The notes under the pieces are model-generated. The model searched no databases, had not been told where the DNA came from, and saw only the letters and a list, made by a program, of their open reading frames with translations. Positions 1-8,411 of a DNA stretch of 42,584 nt are shown here, piece after piece. Numbering within the stretch: the stretch's first letter is position 1; every line of letters begins with the position of its first letter. A program made the position numbers and the translations under genes. Where the stretch lies: the IMG/VR virus record IMGVR_UViG_3300047476_001660, positions 1-42,584 of that record. One strand, written 5' to 3'. This DNA is from a virus.

Positions 1-830
1 TCCTTACGCTCTGCACTTTCCTTGATCACGCGAATTTCGCGATCCTTAGACTCAACAAGTTTTGCAACTTCTTCTTTAGCTTTAGAAGCTTCAGAAATTT
101 GTTCTTGTTGTTGATCAACGATTTGTTTTAGCTTTTGAATTTCACGATTCTCATTTAGATGAGTTAGTGAGAATTCACTAGCAAATGCCTCGAATATACG
201 ACGACCAAACATGTTCTCTCGAGCAACTTGGATGTCTTCTTTGAGTTGTGTTAATTCAGCACCTAGTTTAGCAGTAACCGATTCTTTAACTAAGCGAGCA
301 CTGTTTTGGATAAAACGGCTGCGTACTTCGTCTAGCTTCTTCTTGCCTTCGGCAACTAAACGAACCTTAGTTTCAACTACTTCCTGCTTGTCTTGTGCAA
401 ATTCACGAATTTCCTTTGCCAACGCTGTGACAATGAACTTCTCAAGGCGTTGATAATTTTCCTTTTGAATTTCGCGATCTTTGTGTAGTTCCTTGATTTC
501 TTCGGCTAGCTTAGTAACCATGAAATCACTGAAACGACCTGCACTCTCCATCATGTGCTCTTTTACACGCACACGATCTTCGACAACGGCTTTTTTCTCT
601 GCGGCAAATTCTGCAATTTCCGCAGTTAGTTGATCGGTAACCATTTTGTCTAGTGCTTCGACCATTACTTTTTTATCGTGTTCATAACGAGCTGCCATTT
701 CTTCGCGCAATTCAGCACGAATTTGCTCGCGAGCTTCAACAAGTTTGGATTCCCAAGCTTCGCTGATGGCTACACGGGTGTCTTCGTTAATGATACCGCT
801 GTCTAGCAATGGTTTGATAGCATCAAACAT
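1..830 (-). CDS. 22: prohead core scaffold protein gp22 (partial, 3' end outside window)
   Basis: Internal scaffold of the T4-type prohead: it fills the capsid during assembly and is degraded by the gp21 protease. The 276 visible codons begin MFDAIKPLLD and are almost entirely charged helix (runs of Glu, Lys, Ala, Gln with few Pro or Gly), as expected of a coiled-coil scaffold; T4 gp22 is about 269 aa, so this one is somewhat longer. The start is the ATG at 830, preceded by an AAGGGGA ribosome-binding site. It lies directly after the gp21 protease, the T4 order 20-67-21-22, and the major capsid gene gp23 is expected just beyond the left edge. The call rests on order, composition and the N-terminus; scaffold sequences are poorly conserved. 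Confidence 0.8.
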   Translation of the reverse strand, partial: MFDAIKPLLDSGIINEDTRVAISEAWESKLVEAREQIRAELREEMAARYEHDKKVMVEALDKMVTDQLTAEIAEFAAEKKAVVEDRVRVKEHMMESAGRFSDFMVTKLAEEIKELHKDREIQKENYQRLEKFIVTALAKEIREFAQDKQEVVETKVRLVAEGKKKLDEVRSRFIQNSARLVKESVTAKLGAELTQLKEDIQVARENMFGRRIFEAFASEFSLTHLNENREIQKLKQIVDQQQEQISEASKAKEEVAKLVESKDREIRVIKESAERK

Positions 831-841
831 AGCTGTTCCCC

Positions 842-1480
842 TTATAGTTTTAAGTCTTTAATCAGACGAGTTACCTCATCCTTTAGATACTTTTGCACTT
901 TTTTATTGTCTTGAACATCACGAGCTATATCTAGCGCACCGTGTCCTCCACGCATGTTCAACAAACCTTCATAGATGGCTGTTGGATATGCATGTGGTGC
1001 ACTTGGCTGTGCTACGATATCAACTGTGACTATCTCGAAGTCACTAACATGCCCAGTGGCTTCGTTGACATTACCGCTACCGCGGCTTGAAACACCTAAC
1101 TTGACACCACTTTCTAACATGGTGCGGACAATTTGTCCCATCGGTGTTGGTAGAATCTTTAATTTTCCGTGTCCACAAGGACCGTCCATCCACATCTGTT
1201 CGATCATGTGTGTAACACGGTCTAAATTAATCTTTAAGTCGTCTGGGTGATCTAACTCGCCTAAAACGCTGTTACCACCTTTAAGTTGTTCATTAATGTG
1301 GGACACAGCACGGCTAATTTCTTCGACAGGGTAAATTCTCTTATTATGATTTTTTACCCCACCTTCAATGAAGATACCCTTCATGTAAAGATCCTTACCC
1401 TCGCCAGATTTCTTGTCCTCGTAGAGGACTTCCATCTTGGCATGATCGAAAGTAAGGTTTTCTTTTAGGTAATAAGCCAT
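842..1480 (-). CDS. 21: prohead maturation protease gp21
   Basis: Serine protease of the T4 gp21/herpes assemblin-like group; it cleaves scaffold and capsid proteins in the prohead. Of 212 aa, the core reads KGIFIEGGVKNHNKRIYP (residues 34-51), then GELDHP with the probable catalytic His78, then GVSSRGSG with the nucleophile at Ser131/Ser132, then PSAPHAYP near residue 160. This H...S arrangement and the spacing match T4 gp21, which is of similar length. The ATG at 1480 follows AAGAGACAGCA and sits 12 nt after the stop of the acidic core gene; gp22 begins 11 nt after its own stop, so the genes are tightly coupled. The basic C-terminal tail (LKDEVTRLIKDLKL) may be a pro-segment removed on activation (inference). 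Confidence 0.92.
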   Translation of the reverse strand: MAYYLKENLTFDHAKMEVLYEDKKSGEGKDLYMKGIFIEGGVKNHNKRIYPVEEISRAVSHINEQLKGGNSVLGELDHPDDLKINLDRVTHMIEQMWMDGPCGHGKLKILPTPMGQIVRTMLESGVKLGVSSRGSGNVNEATGHVSDFEIVTVDIVAQPSAPHAYPTAIYEGLLNMRGGHGALDIARDVQDNKKVQKYLKDEVTRLIKDLKL

Positions 1481-1492
1481 TGCTGTCTCTTA

Positions 1493-2386
1493 TTAACGAA
1501 CTTTGCCGCCTTGTAGGGCCTTAGGATTTACAGGTAATTTACCATCAGTGGTTTGACCTTCGGCGCCTTTGTTCTTTTCATAAGAAGTTTCCTTCTTGCT
1601 GAAATAATTTTGTGCGCCTTTGTTACCACCTGGCTTGTTTACATTGCGTTTTGCAACATCAATTTCTTGTGGGTTCTTTAGAAAACCACCAGCTTTACCT
1701 TTTGGGCTTGTACCATCAGGGGCTTGCTCGGATCCACCTTTAGCAATATTAGCAGATGAGCCACCCATATCATTTTTACCAGCTACAATAGACTTGGTGT
1801 TTGTTGCGCCAGTTACACTGTCAGACTTGGCACCAACTGCTTTGCCTTCGCCTTGGTTGCCGTTTTTGTCCCAGTCGTTACCAACTTTTTCAACATACTC
1901 ACGGACCATATCGTCGTCGCCGCCCATGTCACCCATGTCGTCCATGCCGCCTTCGTCGCCGCCTTCTTCGCCGGCCATTAATGCTTTAAATTCTGCTTCA
2001 AGTTCGCCTAGGGCAGTTTCTAGATCCATTACACGATCTTCGATATCGCCTTCATCGTCGCCCATGTCAGGCATTTCGTCATCAGCGCCTTCTTCGTCGC
2101 CCATGTCGTCCATGTCCATTTCGTCATCAGCGCCTTCTTCGTCGCCCATGTCGTCCATGTCCATTTCGTCATCGGCTTCTGGTAAGCCTTCTTTGTCAAC
2201 TTCAATATCGTTAACTAGGTCTTCGACTTGATTATCATCGTGGACTTCTTCTTCAAAGTCGGTTTCGTCGATGATATTTTCATAAATTTCGCGACTCTTT
2301 TCCACAACGATTTGGTGGAATAGTTCGCTAGCTTTTTCTGTTTCCTCATTGATGATTAGTTCAATGAGTTTTTCAAATTGGTTCAT
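1493..2386 (-). CDS. acidic prohead core protein, gp67-like
   Basis: Probable small core protein of the prohead. The first 45 residues (MNQFEKLIELIINEETEKASELF...) are a helix like the start of T4 gp67, followed by a strongly acidic segment. Residues about 70-115 contain a near-perfect 15-aa repeat, DDEMDMDDMGDEEGA. A second Glu-rich helix (LETALGELEAEFKALMA) follows, and then a long Gly/Asn/Lys-rich, probably disordered basic tail of about 130 aa. At 297 aa it is more than three times the length of T4 gp67, the extra being repeats and tail. AAGGAG precedes the ATG. Position between gp20 and gp21 supports the role. The first helix contains LxE-type sites that gp21-like proteases favour (known for T4, inferred here). 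Confidence 0.7.
   Translation of the reverse strand: MNQFEKLIELIINEETEKASELFHQIVVEKSREIYENIIDETDFEEEVHDDNQVEDLVNDIEVDKEGLPEADDEMDMDDMGDEEGADDEMDMDDMGDEEGADDEMPDMGDDEGDIEDRVMDLETALGELEAEFKALMAGEEGGDEGGMDDMGDMGGDDDMVREYVEKVGNDWDKNGNQGEGKAVGAKSDSVTGATNTKSIVAGKNDMGGSSANIAKGGSEQAPDGTSPKGKAGGFLKNPQEIDVAKRNVNKPGGNKGAQNYFSKKETSYEKNKGAEGQTTDGKLPVNPKALQGGKVR
2072..2176. repeat. 45-bp tandem repeat inside the gp67-like gene
   Basis: Two identical 45-bp units (2072-2116 and 2117-2161) and a partial third encode DDEMDMDDMGDEEGA-type acidic repeats. The unit is in frame, so copy number can change without breaking the gene. Confidence 0.9.
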
Positions 2387-2420
2387 AGGTGCTCCTTAGA
2401 ATAAAGTATTCGCTTAATGA

Positions 2421-2428
2421 TATTTACA
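2421..2428 (-). promoter_or_regulatory. possible late promoter (TGTAAATA) upstream of the acidic core gene
   Basis: Read on the minus strand, this is one mismatch from the T4 late -10 element TATAAATA and lies 35 nt upstream of the ATG at 2386, in an A+T-rich gap. One mismatch in an A+T-rich sequence is weak evidence; the gene could equally be read from the gp20 transcript. Confidence 0.3.
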
Positions 2429-2479
2429 TAATATCTTAATATTATGCTTTAAATGGTGGTTTTTTGAATGATTTTAGAC

Positions 2480-2713
2480 TTAAAGTCCAGGAAGACCGCC
2501 CGGAGGAGCGGCAGGTCGGTACTGTTTTGATATACTTCCGACCTCTTTTTGATGTTCAAATTTCCTGAGATCCGTCATAATTCTCAGGCGTTTGATTTGT
2601 GCTAGGGTTAAACGACTCTTACGAGTGTCAGAAAGTTTCTGCACAGAATTGTCATCTTTTTCTGTGCGATAACCTTCGGATGATTTAAGACTGTAAAATT
2701 CGGATAATAGCAT
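2480..2713 (-). CDS. small basic protein between portal and core genes, unknown function
   Basis: A 77-aa protein with a basic helical centre (KSRLTLAQIKRLRIMTDLRKFEHQKEV, about residues 32-59) and a Pro/Gly tail ending APPGGLPGL. It lies 22 nt after the gp20 stop, within the head cassette and on the same strand, with GAAGAG upstream of the ATG. In T4 this position is taken by gp67/gp68. I do not recognise the family with certainty; the Lys/Arg-rich TLxQIxRLRxMxxLRKFE pattern looks like a conserved small protein of marine T4-like phages. A structural or prohead role is inferred from context only. Confidence 0.65.
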   Translation of the reverse strand: MLLSEFYSLKSSEGYRTEKDDNSVQKLSDTRKSRLTLAQIKRLRIMTDLRKFEHQKEVGSISKQYRPAAPPGGLPGL

Positions 2714-2735
2714 ATTAAATTATTTAGCTCTTCGG

Positions 2736-4472
2736 TTAAATTCCCATCGGTCCCGACGGTATTCCGCCCGGTCCTGTAGGAACTCCTCCCAAAGGAGGAG
2801 CAATGCCAGCATTAACTCCTGGTGCTCCAACTTCACCGCCCATACCTGCGGCACCAGGTTCTCCAGGTAGTGCTTCTGCACCTTCTAAGTCGCCGGTGAT
2901 ACTGCCCGGTGTTATTCCAACACTTCGTAGACCAACATCAGGTTCAGCAGCACCATTCTTGGTTTCACCTTGTTCTTCTAACCAGAGTTTTTCGTTTTCT
3001 TTCATTTCTTCTTCATCAAGACCTAGATATCTTTGCATTAAGAAACGCTTGCTGAAGTACTGGTATTGTTCAAGTTGTACATAAGTTTGTATGCGAGCAG
3101 AATCTACTTCACTTTGACGATACTGTGCAAAGTTTTGCGGTTCATTTAGGTCTAATTCAAACAACTGGCTGTCAATGTTAATGCCTCTCCAACGCATAAA
3201 CATCTTAAATTCTTTGTCTAATGTACCAGCTATCATCTTTTGCAGTCTGATGCAATAGCGATTAAAGCGCCATTCTTGAATTAAGGCTGTACCAACACGA
3301 CCGTCGTTGTATGTTTGTGTTCCGTCATCTAAGCCAGTAGGCAAATAACTACTTGGAATACGCAAACCGCGGAATAACTTGTTAGTAAAAAAGCGCAAAT
3401 CTGTAATTTCACCTAAGTTATTACCACCTTGTAGTGTATCTACTTTACTACCGCGTCCGTCGGCTGTTTGTGGAAAGAAGTAGTCTTCGTTGGTGCTCAA
3501 CGGATTATATGTAGCATCCATCATGTTAGACCCGCCACCTGTTTGTGTAGGTATACGGCGTTGATGTACTTCGTTTTTAACACGCTCAACAAAGGCCATG
3601 GCCATGTGACTTGGCATGTTACCCACATCAATATAAAAAATACGGCGTTCTGGTGCTCGTTGTACACGGTAGATAATGATAGCATCTTCTAGTAATTCTT
3701 TTTGTTTGAACACTTTGAAAATGTTTTCTAGTACGCTGTTGCCAAATGGCCAGAATATATCTAGTCCTTCAGTCAAACTTAGATGCACTACATGCTCTGC
3801 ATTAATTGCACTTTCATTTTGACTTTGTTGAAACCTGCTGCCACCACTAAAAGGAGCATTTGGTTGTACATAAGATCCACTAGGGCCGCCAACTTGCGGA
3901 TGGTTAGCATAGGTGTCTGTTGTTGAAACTGTAGTTGCTGTTAAATTCTGTAAATTTGGTGCTATTTCTTTTACAATATACTGCTCTGGTTCTTTACCTT
4001 TGGCTTCGTTTACAATAATTTTAACAACTTTACTCATTTCTACCCAGAACAGTTGAAATGTTTCAGGGTCACGAATAAAAACTTGATCACCATACTTAAT
4101 GGTATTTCGCACTACCTTAAAGATTCTCTTTTTAAAATCGTTTAATGTAATCCACTGATTCAACTGTTCTTTGATAATTTCAACTTCAGTGTCAGTGGGC
4201 TTTTCTTTATAGTTGATTTTAAACGGCATGTCAGTAACTGGATCAGGCTGACTGGTAAATTCAGCCAAAATATCCAACGCCGCATTGATCTCCGAATCCA
4301 TATCCATTTGTTCATACTGATTGTAGCGTTCCAAACGGTTAGGATGCCCAACATAGACCTCAGGTAGCTGACTTTGGTAGTTTCTATATGCTGGACTGCT
4401 TTGGGTTGACGAGCCACTAATAGGGCTAACTACTGCCATATTAGGTGCTTTAAAATATTTTTTCCAAGACAT
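2736..4472 (-). CDS. 20: portal vertex protein gp20
   Basis: Dodecameric portal through which DNA is packaged and to which the neck and tail attach; it also nucleates prohead assembly. The 578 aa (T4 gp20 is 524) show the expected pieces: an early segment RLERYNQYEQMDMDSEINAALDILAEFTSQ (about residues 47-76), a central part with EDAIIIYRVQRAPERRIFYIDVGNMP (about 255-280), ENEDYFFPQ-type wing sequence, and LFRGLRIPSSYLPTG. The last 60 residues are a Gly/Pro/Ala-rich tail. The central segment matches what is seen across T4-type portals. The ATG at 4472 comes shortly after a late-promoter-like AATAAATA. It is the first gene of the head cassette. Confidence 0.93.
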   Translation of the reverse strand: MSWKKYFKAPNMAVVSPISGSSTQSSPAYRNYQSQLPEVYVGHPNRLERYNQYEQMDMDSEINAALDILAEFTSQPDPVTDMPFKINYKEKPTDTEVEIIKEQLNQWITLNDFKKRIFKVVRNTIKYGDQVFIRDPETFQLFWVEMSKVVKIIVNEAKGKEPEQYIVKEIAPNLQNLTATTVSTTDTYANHPQVGGPSGSYVQPNAPFSGGSRFQQSQNESAINAEHVVHLSLTEGLDIFWPFGNSVLENIFKVFKQKELLEDAIIIYRVQRAPERRIFYIDVGNMPSHMAMAFVERVKNEVHQRRIPTQTGGGSNMMDATYNPLSTNEDYFFPQTADGRGSKVDTLQGGNNLGEITDLRFFTNKLFRGLRIPSSYLPTGLDDGTQTYNDGRVGTALIQEWRFNRYCIRLQKMIAGTLDKEFKMFMRWRGINIDSQLFELDLNEPQNFAQYRQSEVDSARIQTYVQLEQYQYFSKRFLMQRYLGLDEEEMKENEKLWLEEQGETKNGAAEPDVGLRSVGITPGSITGDLEGAEALPGEPGAAGMGGEVGAPGVNAGIAPPLGGVPTGPGGIPSGPMGI

Positions 4473-4495
4473 TCGGTAATCTCTCTAATTATCTA

Positions 4496-4503
4496 TATTT
4501 ATT
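4496..4503 (-). promoter_or_regulatory. probable late promoter (AATAAATA) for the head cassette
   Basis: One mismatch from TATAAATA on the minus strand, 23 nt before the gp20 ATG. The same AATAAATA form occurs just ahead of gp6 and of the gene at 39408, which is why I list it. Confidence 0.45.
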
Positions 4504-4524
4504 TGAACTAGACCGGCTGGCTTT

Positions 4525-7518
4525 TTAAGTCATTTCGCGATACATTCTATTGTTAACGGTATATGTATTATCCATAATACCCGACATCCTGTCCATTGAA
4601 ACTACACTTTTTTCTAATAGATTGTTTTGTACGGTTAAAAGTTCTTTCAACTCATTATTTCCGGCTGACAGAGCAATTTTTAACTGTCCCAACGATTCAC
4701 TGTCAATTTGAATATTTTGTTTTTCGTTAACTGTTCTAATGTTATTAGTAGCTGTTATATCAATTTGTTCTTTAAGCTCGTTAACAATAGAATCTATAAT
4801 AGGTTTTGCAATTTTTAATTCTGTTTTAGCAGATTCTAATCCCATTGAGCCTGGTACTATTGAGCTAGTTTTAATTGAATCTATAGACACTACATTTGTG
4901 TTTAGAAATTCTCCTGCTTCTTTTCTAAAATCTCTAAATAAGTTTTGACTTGTTACACCAAACTTTTCTATTACCCTAGAAACTGTTTCTGTTGATTCTG
5001 TTGACAACTTAGCAAGAACATCATCGATATAGGTTGACATCATTGATTCTGTTGAATTTATTCCAGTCTTAACAAAATTAAATGTATCTTTAAAAGTTGT
5101 AGCACCGTAGTCTATAGATCCTTTAAATGCGTCAACTGAAGCTAGATTATCTGTGAGATTAATTCCAGCATCACCAAGTAGTGTTCCTAAATCAAATCTA
5201 GCAGGTTCAGGGTTTAGGTTAACTCCAGCATCACCAAGTAGTGTTCCTAGATCAATTTGAACAGGTTCTGGACTTAGGTCAACTCCAGCATCATCTAATG
5301 CGGCACCTAAATTAACTTTAACTGGAATGTTCTTTCCATCGGGCAACGGTACTATAGCTTCAGTTCCGTGTAGCTTTTGTAAATAACCAGAACTTGGTCC
5401 TCTACTAATACCGCCTCGACGATATCCTAGCATTTTACCAATTTTATCTATCAGGCCATCCTCTTGTGCTGCCTGATCTTTGGCAAATTCGCCGGCGCTT
5501 TCCATAGTCCAACCGGCTAGTCCAACCTTAGCACCACCGGCTAACATTTTTCCGCCTGCGGCCATTAAAGGTACACCTGCGGCTGCTCCTACACCTGTTA
5601 GTGACATAACTGCACCAGCTACCGCTGCCAATGCACCAAGTCCTGCTATACCTGCACCGGCATACTTAACTTTAGAACCAACACTTTCAACAGTAGATGC
5701 TTTTTTACCAATATCCGACTTGATACCTTGAAGTCGTTCGCTAGTAGCAGTTGGCGACTTTTCACCTTTGGCCCAAGCCGAAATTTCTGTTCGCATGGTG
5801 TCAAATGTTGCACTAATTTCTGTCAACATTTTGGCAGTAATCTCAGCGTACATTTCTAAGAAAGGATCAAGAAGCGACTGTAGTTTAATAGCCATTTCTT
5901 GAGCAGCGATTGTTGCTTGATTTAGCGAATTAGTTAGTTTATCGTTGGTTGTAGCCTGTGCTGTAACAGCTTCGCCTGCTGCCTTGACTGCATCAGCCAT
6001 ATAAATTGTGGCTTGTTCTGCAGACTCTAGCATGGACTGTGCAACATTTCCTATCTGGCCACCTAGTACATAACCAGCAATAGCAATGCTCTTCTGAGCC
6101 ATTGTACTTTCTTTGATCTGGCCACCGTACTGTGCATTTAATCTAGCATTGGCTTCTGCTGTTAGATTATTTGTTTGTAGAAGTCGGAAAGCTTCTTCGC
6201 CTTTGGCTCTTGCACCAGCTACAGTGGCTTCGTAGATTGCACCTTCTTTGTTTATAACTGTGCCAAGTACAGCTCGATCCATAAGATTGCGTTTTTCAGC
6301 TTCAGTCATTGTAGCCATGGCAGCATTTATGGCTAAACGCTGTTTTTCATCTTTTCCAGCTAGGTACTGTTGGAAGGCTAAAACACGACTTTGCTGTCTA
6401 GCCTGTTCAATTTTCTTTTTAGCATCTTCACCTGTTATGCCTGCAATCAAACGCAGACTCTCTGCATATTTTTGAGTTTGTTGTACAATTTCTGTGTCTG
6501 TTGCTCTTAATGGCCCACCTAGACCACGCATCTGACTCATTGTTTCAGCAACTAATCCGGCTTGTTCTTCAAAACCGTAACCCAATTTTAATAATCGATC
6601 GCGCATTTGATCGCCACCGGTACTAAGTACTCTGCCCATTTTAACAGCACCTTGGGTGACACCCATACCTAGTTGTGCTAGATCTCTACTGTGTACCGAT
6701 AATACCTTGGCAAATTGATCAACTGTTAGTGTTGCAGATCTTGCCGCCACACGCATGCCTGTCAGGCCGTCACCAAACAACGCACCTGCCTGTGATGTGG
6801 CGCGGAAACCGGCTATGGTTTTTTCAAGTTCAGCCGATAGTATTTCAATACCAAACTTGACTATCCTCGATACTCGCTCTGCTAAAAATCCAAATGCGGT
6901 ACCTAGACCGGCTACAGCAGCACCTAATAATTTAAACGGCCCTTTAAGTACTGCCATTAAACCAGTTCCCACTGCGGTAGTGATACCTGCCAAACCTTGT
7001 GCTGCTGAGTTTGCTAAACCTACTCCAGCATTAAGTATGCTGGCGCCCATTTGTACGCCATTACTGCTGTTCTGAAGCCCACGAACAAACTGAGCACCGG
7101 CTGCACCAGCTGCATCTACTAGAGTAGCTGTAAATTTAATAACACCCAAACTGGCACTGGCAAAGGCTACACTTAAATTCTGAAATAGTACTGCACGACG
7201 AGTTTCCCTTTGTACTTCCTTGATCTCTCGTCGTTGCTCGTCAGTTTTGGCCTGTTTATATTGTTCGTTTAGCTCTTCCAGAGATTTGCGATTTTTTTCA
7301 ATGGTTTCCGATAAATCTTCAGTTTTACCTGTTAATATCTTAGAAAAAGTTGCAGTAACACTACTGCTCTGCTTCATGGCCTCAACAAACTTGAGTTTTT
7401 CTTTGGTAGACGATTTTATGGCGTCTTTTTCTTTATCTAATTCTGCTGCCGTGCCTTTACTGTCTATCGCATCTGCAATAGCTTGGGCTAATCTGTCATA
7501 ATCAATTGGGTCTGCCAT
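4525..7518 (-). CDS. tail tape measure protein
   Basis: Sets tail length and fills the tail tube; the functional counterpart of T4 gp29 but much longer (997 aa against 590). The N-terminal third is helical and charged, followed by Ala/Gly-rich hydrophobic stretches (about residues 195-225 and a long one about 625-685). Then comes a motif common in tape measure C-terminal halves: RRGGISRGPSSGYLQKLHGT followed by EAIVPLPDG. After that come three 20-aa repeats. A start at the in-frame TTG further upstream (7548) is rejected, because a perfect late promoter lies immediately 5' of it and transcription would begin at about that codon. The ATG at 7518, with CTGGAAAA upstream, is therefore used. The gene is divergent from gp26, whose product and frameshift extension may chaperone it. 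Confidence 0.88.
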   Translation of the reverse strand: MADPIDYDRLAQAIADAIDSKGTAAELDKEKDAIKSSTKEKLKFVEAMKQSSSVTATFSKILTGKTEDLSETIEKNRKSLEELNEQYKQAKTDEQRREIKEVQRETRRAVLFQNLSVAFASASLGVIKFTATLVDAAGAAGAQFVRGLQNSSNGVQMGASILNAGVGLANSAAQGLAGITTAVGTGLMAVLKGPFKLLGAAVAGLGTAFGFLAERVSRIVKFGIEILSAELEKTIAGFRATSQAGALFGDGLTGMRVAARSATLTVDQFAKVLSVHSRDLAQLGMGVTQGAVKMGRVLSTGGDQMRDRLLKLGYGFEEQAGLVAETMSQMRGLGGPLRATDTEIVQQTQKYAESLRLIAGITGEDAKKKIEQARQQSRVLAFQQYLAGKDEKQRLAINAAMATMTEAEKRNLMDRAVLGTVINKEGAIYEATVAGARAKGEEAFRLLQTNNLTAEANARLNAQYGGQIKESTMAQKSIAIAGYVLGGQIGNVAQSMLESAEQATIYMADAVKAAGEAVTAQATTNDKLTNSLNQATIAAQEMAIKLQSLLDPFLEMYAEITAKMLTEISATFDTMRTEISAWAKGEKSPTATSERLQGIKSDIGKKASTVESVGSKVKYAGAGIAGLGALAAVAGAVMSLTGVGAAAGVPLMAAGGKMLAGGAKVGLAGWTMESAGEFAKDQAAQEDGLIDKIGKMLGYRRGGISRGPSSGYLQKLHGTEAIVPLPDGKNIPVKVNLGAALDDAGVDLSPEPVQIDLGTLLGDAGVNLNPEPARFDLGTLLGDAGINLTDNLASVDAFKGSIDYGATTFKDTFNFVKTGINSTESMMSTYIDDVLAKLSTESTETVSRVIEKFGVTSQNLFRDFRKEAGEFLNTNVVSIDSIKTSSIVPGSMGLESAKTELKIAKPIIDSIVNELKEQIDITATNNIRTVNEKQNIQIDSESLGQLKIALSAGNNELKELLTVQNNLLEKSVVSMDRMSGIMDNTYTVNNRMYREMT
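5161..5335. repeat. 60-bp tandem repeats in the tape measure gene
   Basis: Three consecutive 60-bp units (starting about 5161, 5221, 5281) encode a 20-residue repeat of the form DLGTLLGDAGVNLNPEP. The first two are nearly identical in DNA and the third has diverged, so this looks like an in-frame tandem duplication. Confidence 0.88.
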
Positions 7519-7551
7519 GGTTTTTTCCAGGTAAATACTTTTACTCAATTA

Positions 7552-7559
7552 TATTTATA
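7552..7559 (-). promoter_or_regulatory. T4-type late promoter TATAAATA for the tape measure gene
   Basis: Perfect match to the T4 late -10 element on the minus strand, about 34 nt upstream of the ATG at 7518. Expected to be read by RNA polymerase carrying gp55. It overlaps the 5' leader of the divergent gp26 gene, whose ATG is at 7572. Confidence 0.75.
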
Positions 7560-7571
7560 GGAATTCGATCC

Positions 7572-8411
7572 ATGGAAATTCAGCGTCAAAACCCGCTGGC
7601 CAAGCATTTTCGCCAGCCTGCCATTTATCTAAGACTACCCAGCGACGGGCGTTGGTGGGACGATGGTGCTTTAGTAATGCCAGCAAACAAAGAACTGCCC
7701 GTTTACCCAATGAGCACCAAAGACGAAATACTACTTCGTACCCCTGATGCGTTGCTAAACGGACAAGGAGTTGTTGATGTCATACACAGTTGTGTTCCAA
7801 ATATCAAAGATGCATGGAAAATGCCCAGTGTAGATGTCGATGCAGTGCTAATTGCCATTCGTATTGCTACCTATGGTAATAATATGAACTTTGACAGCAA
7901 GTGCCAACACTGCAATGAAGAAAATACTCACGAAGTTGATCTAGGCACTACACTGTCAGGTCTTAAATGTCCTGAATTTGGTAGCACTCTCGAATATCAC
8001 GGACTAAAGATACGCTTTAAGCCACAGCAGTTTTTCAGCGTTAATAAGAGTAACATGATTGAGTTTGAAGAACAAAAGTTACTAAATGTACTAAACGCCG
8101 CAAATATAAACGACGACGATCGTGCAAAAGAAGTTTCACAGATTATGGATCGTTTGTATCTATATGGTCTAACATCTTGTACTAACAGTACTGATTTTAT
8201 TGAACTTGAAGATGGCACAAGAGTCGATAACCCTGAATTTATTCTTGAATTTTATCAAAATGCCGAAAGTGCAGTAATTAAAGCTATACAAACTCGTATC
8301 TCTGAGTATACAGAGCAGGCCAAGCCCGAAGGATTAAATCTTGCATGTCAGTCTTGTACTAAGACTTACAAAGTTAATTTAACCTTTGATTACTCAAATT
8401 TTTTCGCCTAA
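7572..8411 (+). CDS. 26: baseplate hub/assembly protein gp26
   Basis: Member of the T4 gp26 baseplate family: RQPAIYLRLPSDGRWW near the N-terminus, then VYPMSTKDEILLRTPDALLNG, then VIxSCVPNIKDAWKMPSVDVD. The product is 279 aa (T4 208). It has two CxxC pairs, Cys111/Cys114 (CQHC) and Cys259/Cys262 (CQSC), which suggest a zinc ribbon. The ATG at 7572 has TAGGAA upstream; an ATG further 5' would start inside the tape measure leader and is rejected. The last codons, Ser-Asn-Phe-Phe-Ala, are encoded by a slippery run, and a second ORF continues in the -1 frame. The layout (short product, -1 extension, adjacent tape measure) resembles tail-assembly chaperone pairs such as lambda G/GT. Confidence 0.85.
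   Translation: MEIQRQNPLAKHFRQPAIYLRLPSDGRWWDDGALVMPANKELPVYPMSTKDEILLRTPDALLNGQGVVDVIHSCVPNIKDAWKMPSVDVDAVLIAIRIATYGNNMNFDSKCQHCNEENTHEVDLGTTLSGLKCPEFGSTLEYHGLKIRFKPQQFFSVNKSNMIEFEEQKLLNVLNAANINDDDRAKEVSQIMDRLYLYGLTSCTNSTDFIELEDGTRVDNPEFILEFYQNAESAVIKAIQTRISEYTEQAKPEGLNLACQSCTKTYKVNLTFDYSNFFA
8396..8405 (+). promoter_or_regulatory. candidate -1 ribosomal frameshift site at the end of gp26
   Basis: In the gp26 frame the codons TCA AAT TTT TTC GCC TAA contain two overlapping -1 heptamers of the X-XXY-YYZ type: A AAT TTT and T TTT TTC. The gp26 stop follows two codons later. The -1 frame opens just upstream (its last stop is the TGA at 8387) and stays open to 8636. Immediately downstream is a bulged 6-bp stem (8410-8425), and a perfect 10-bp hairpin begins 35 nt on. 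Confidence 0.6.

Noticed and set aside
1620-2231. 203-codon plus-strand frame
   Set aside because: Antisense of the acidic core gene; Ser/Pro runs are just the complement of Asp/Glu/Gly repeats.
5161-5335. CRISPR-like array
   Set aside because: Repeats are contiguous, in frame and coding; there are no spacers. No CRISPR array is seen anywhere in the window.
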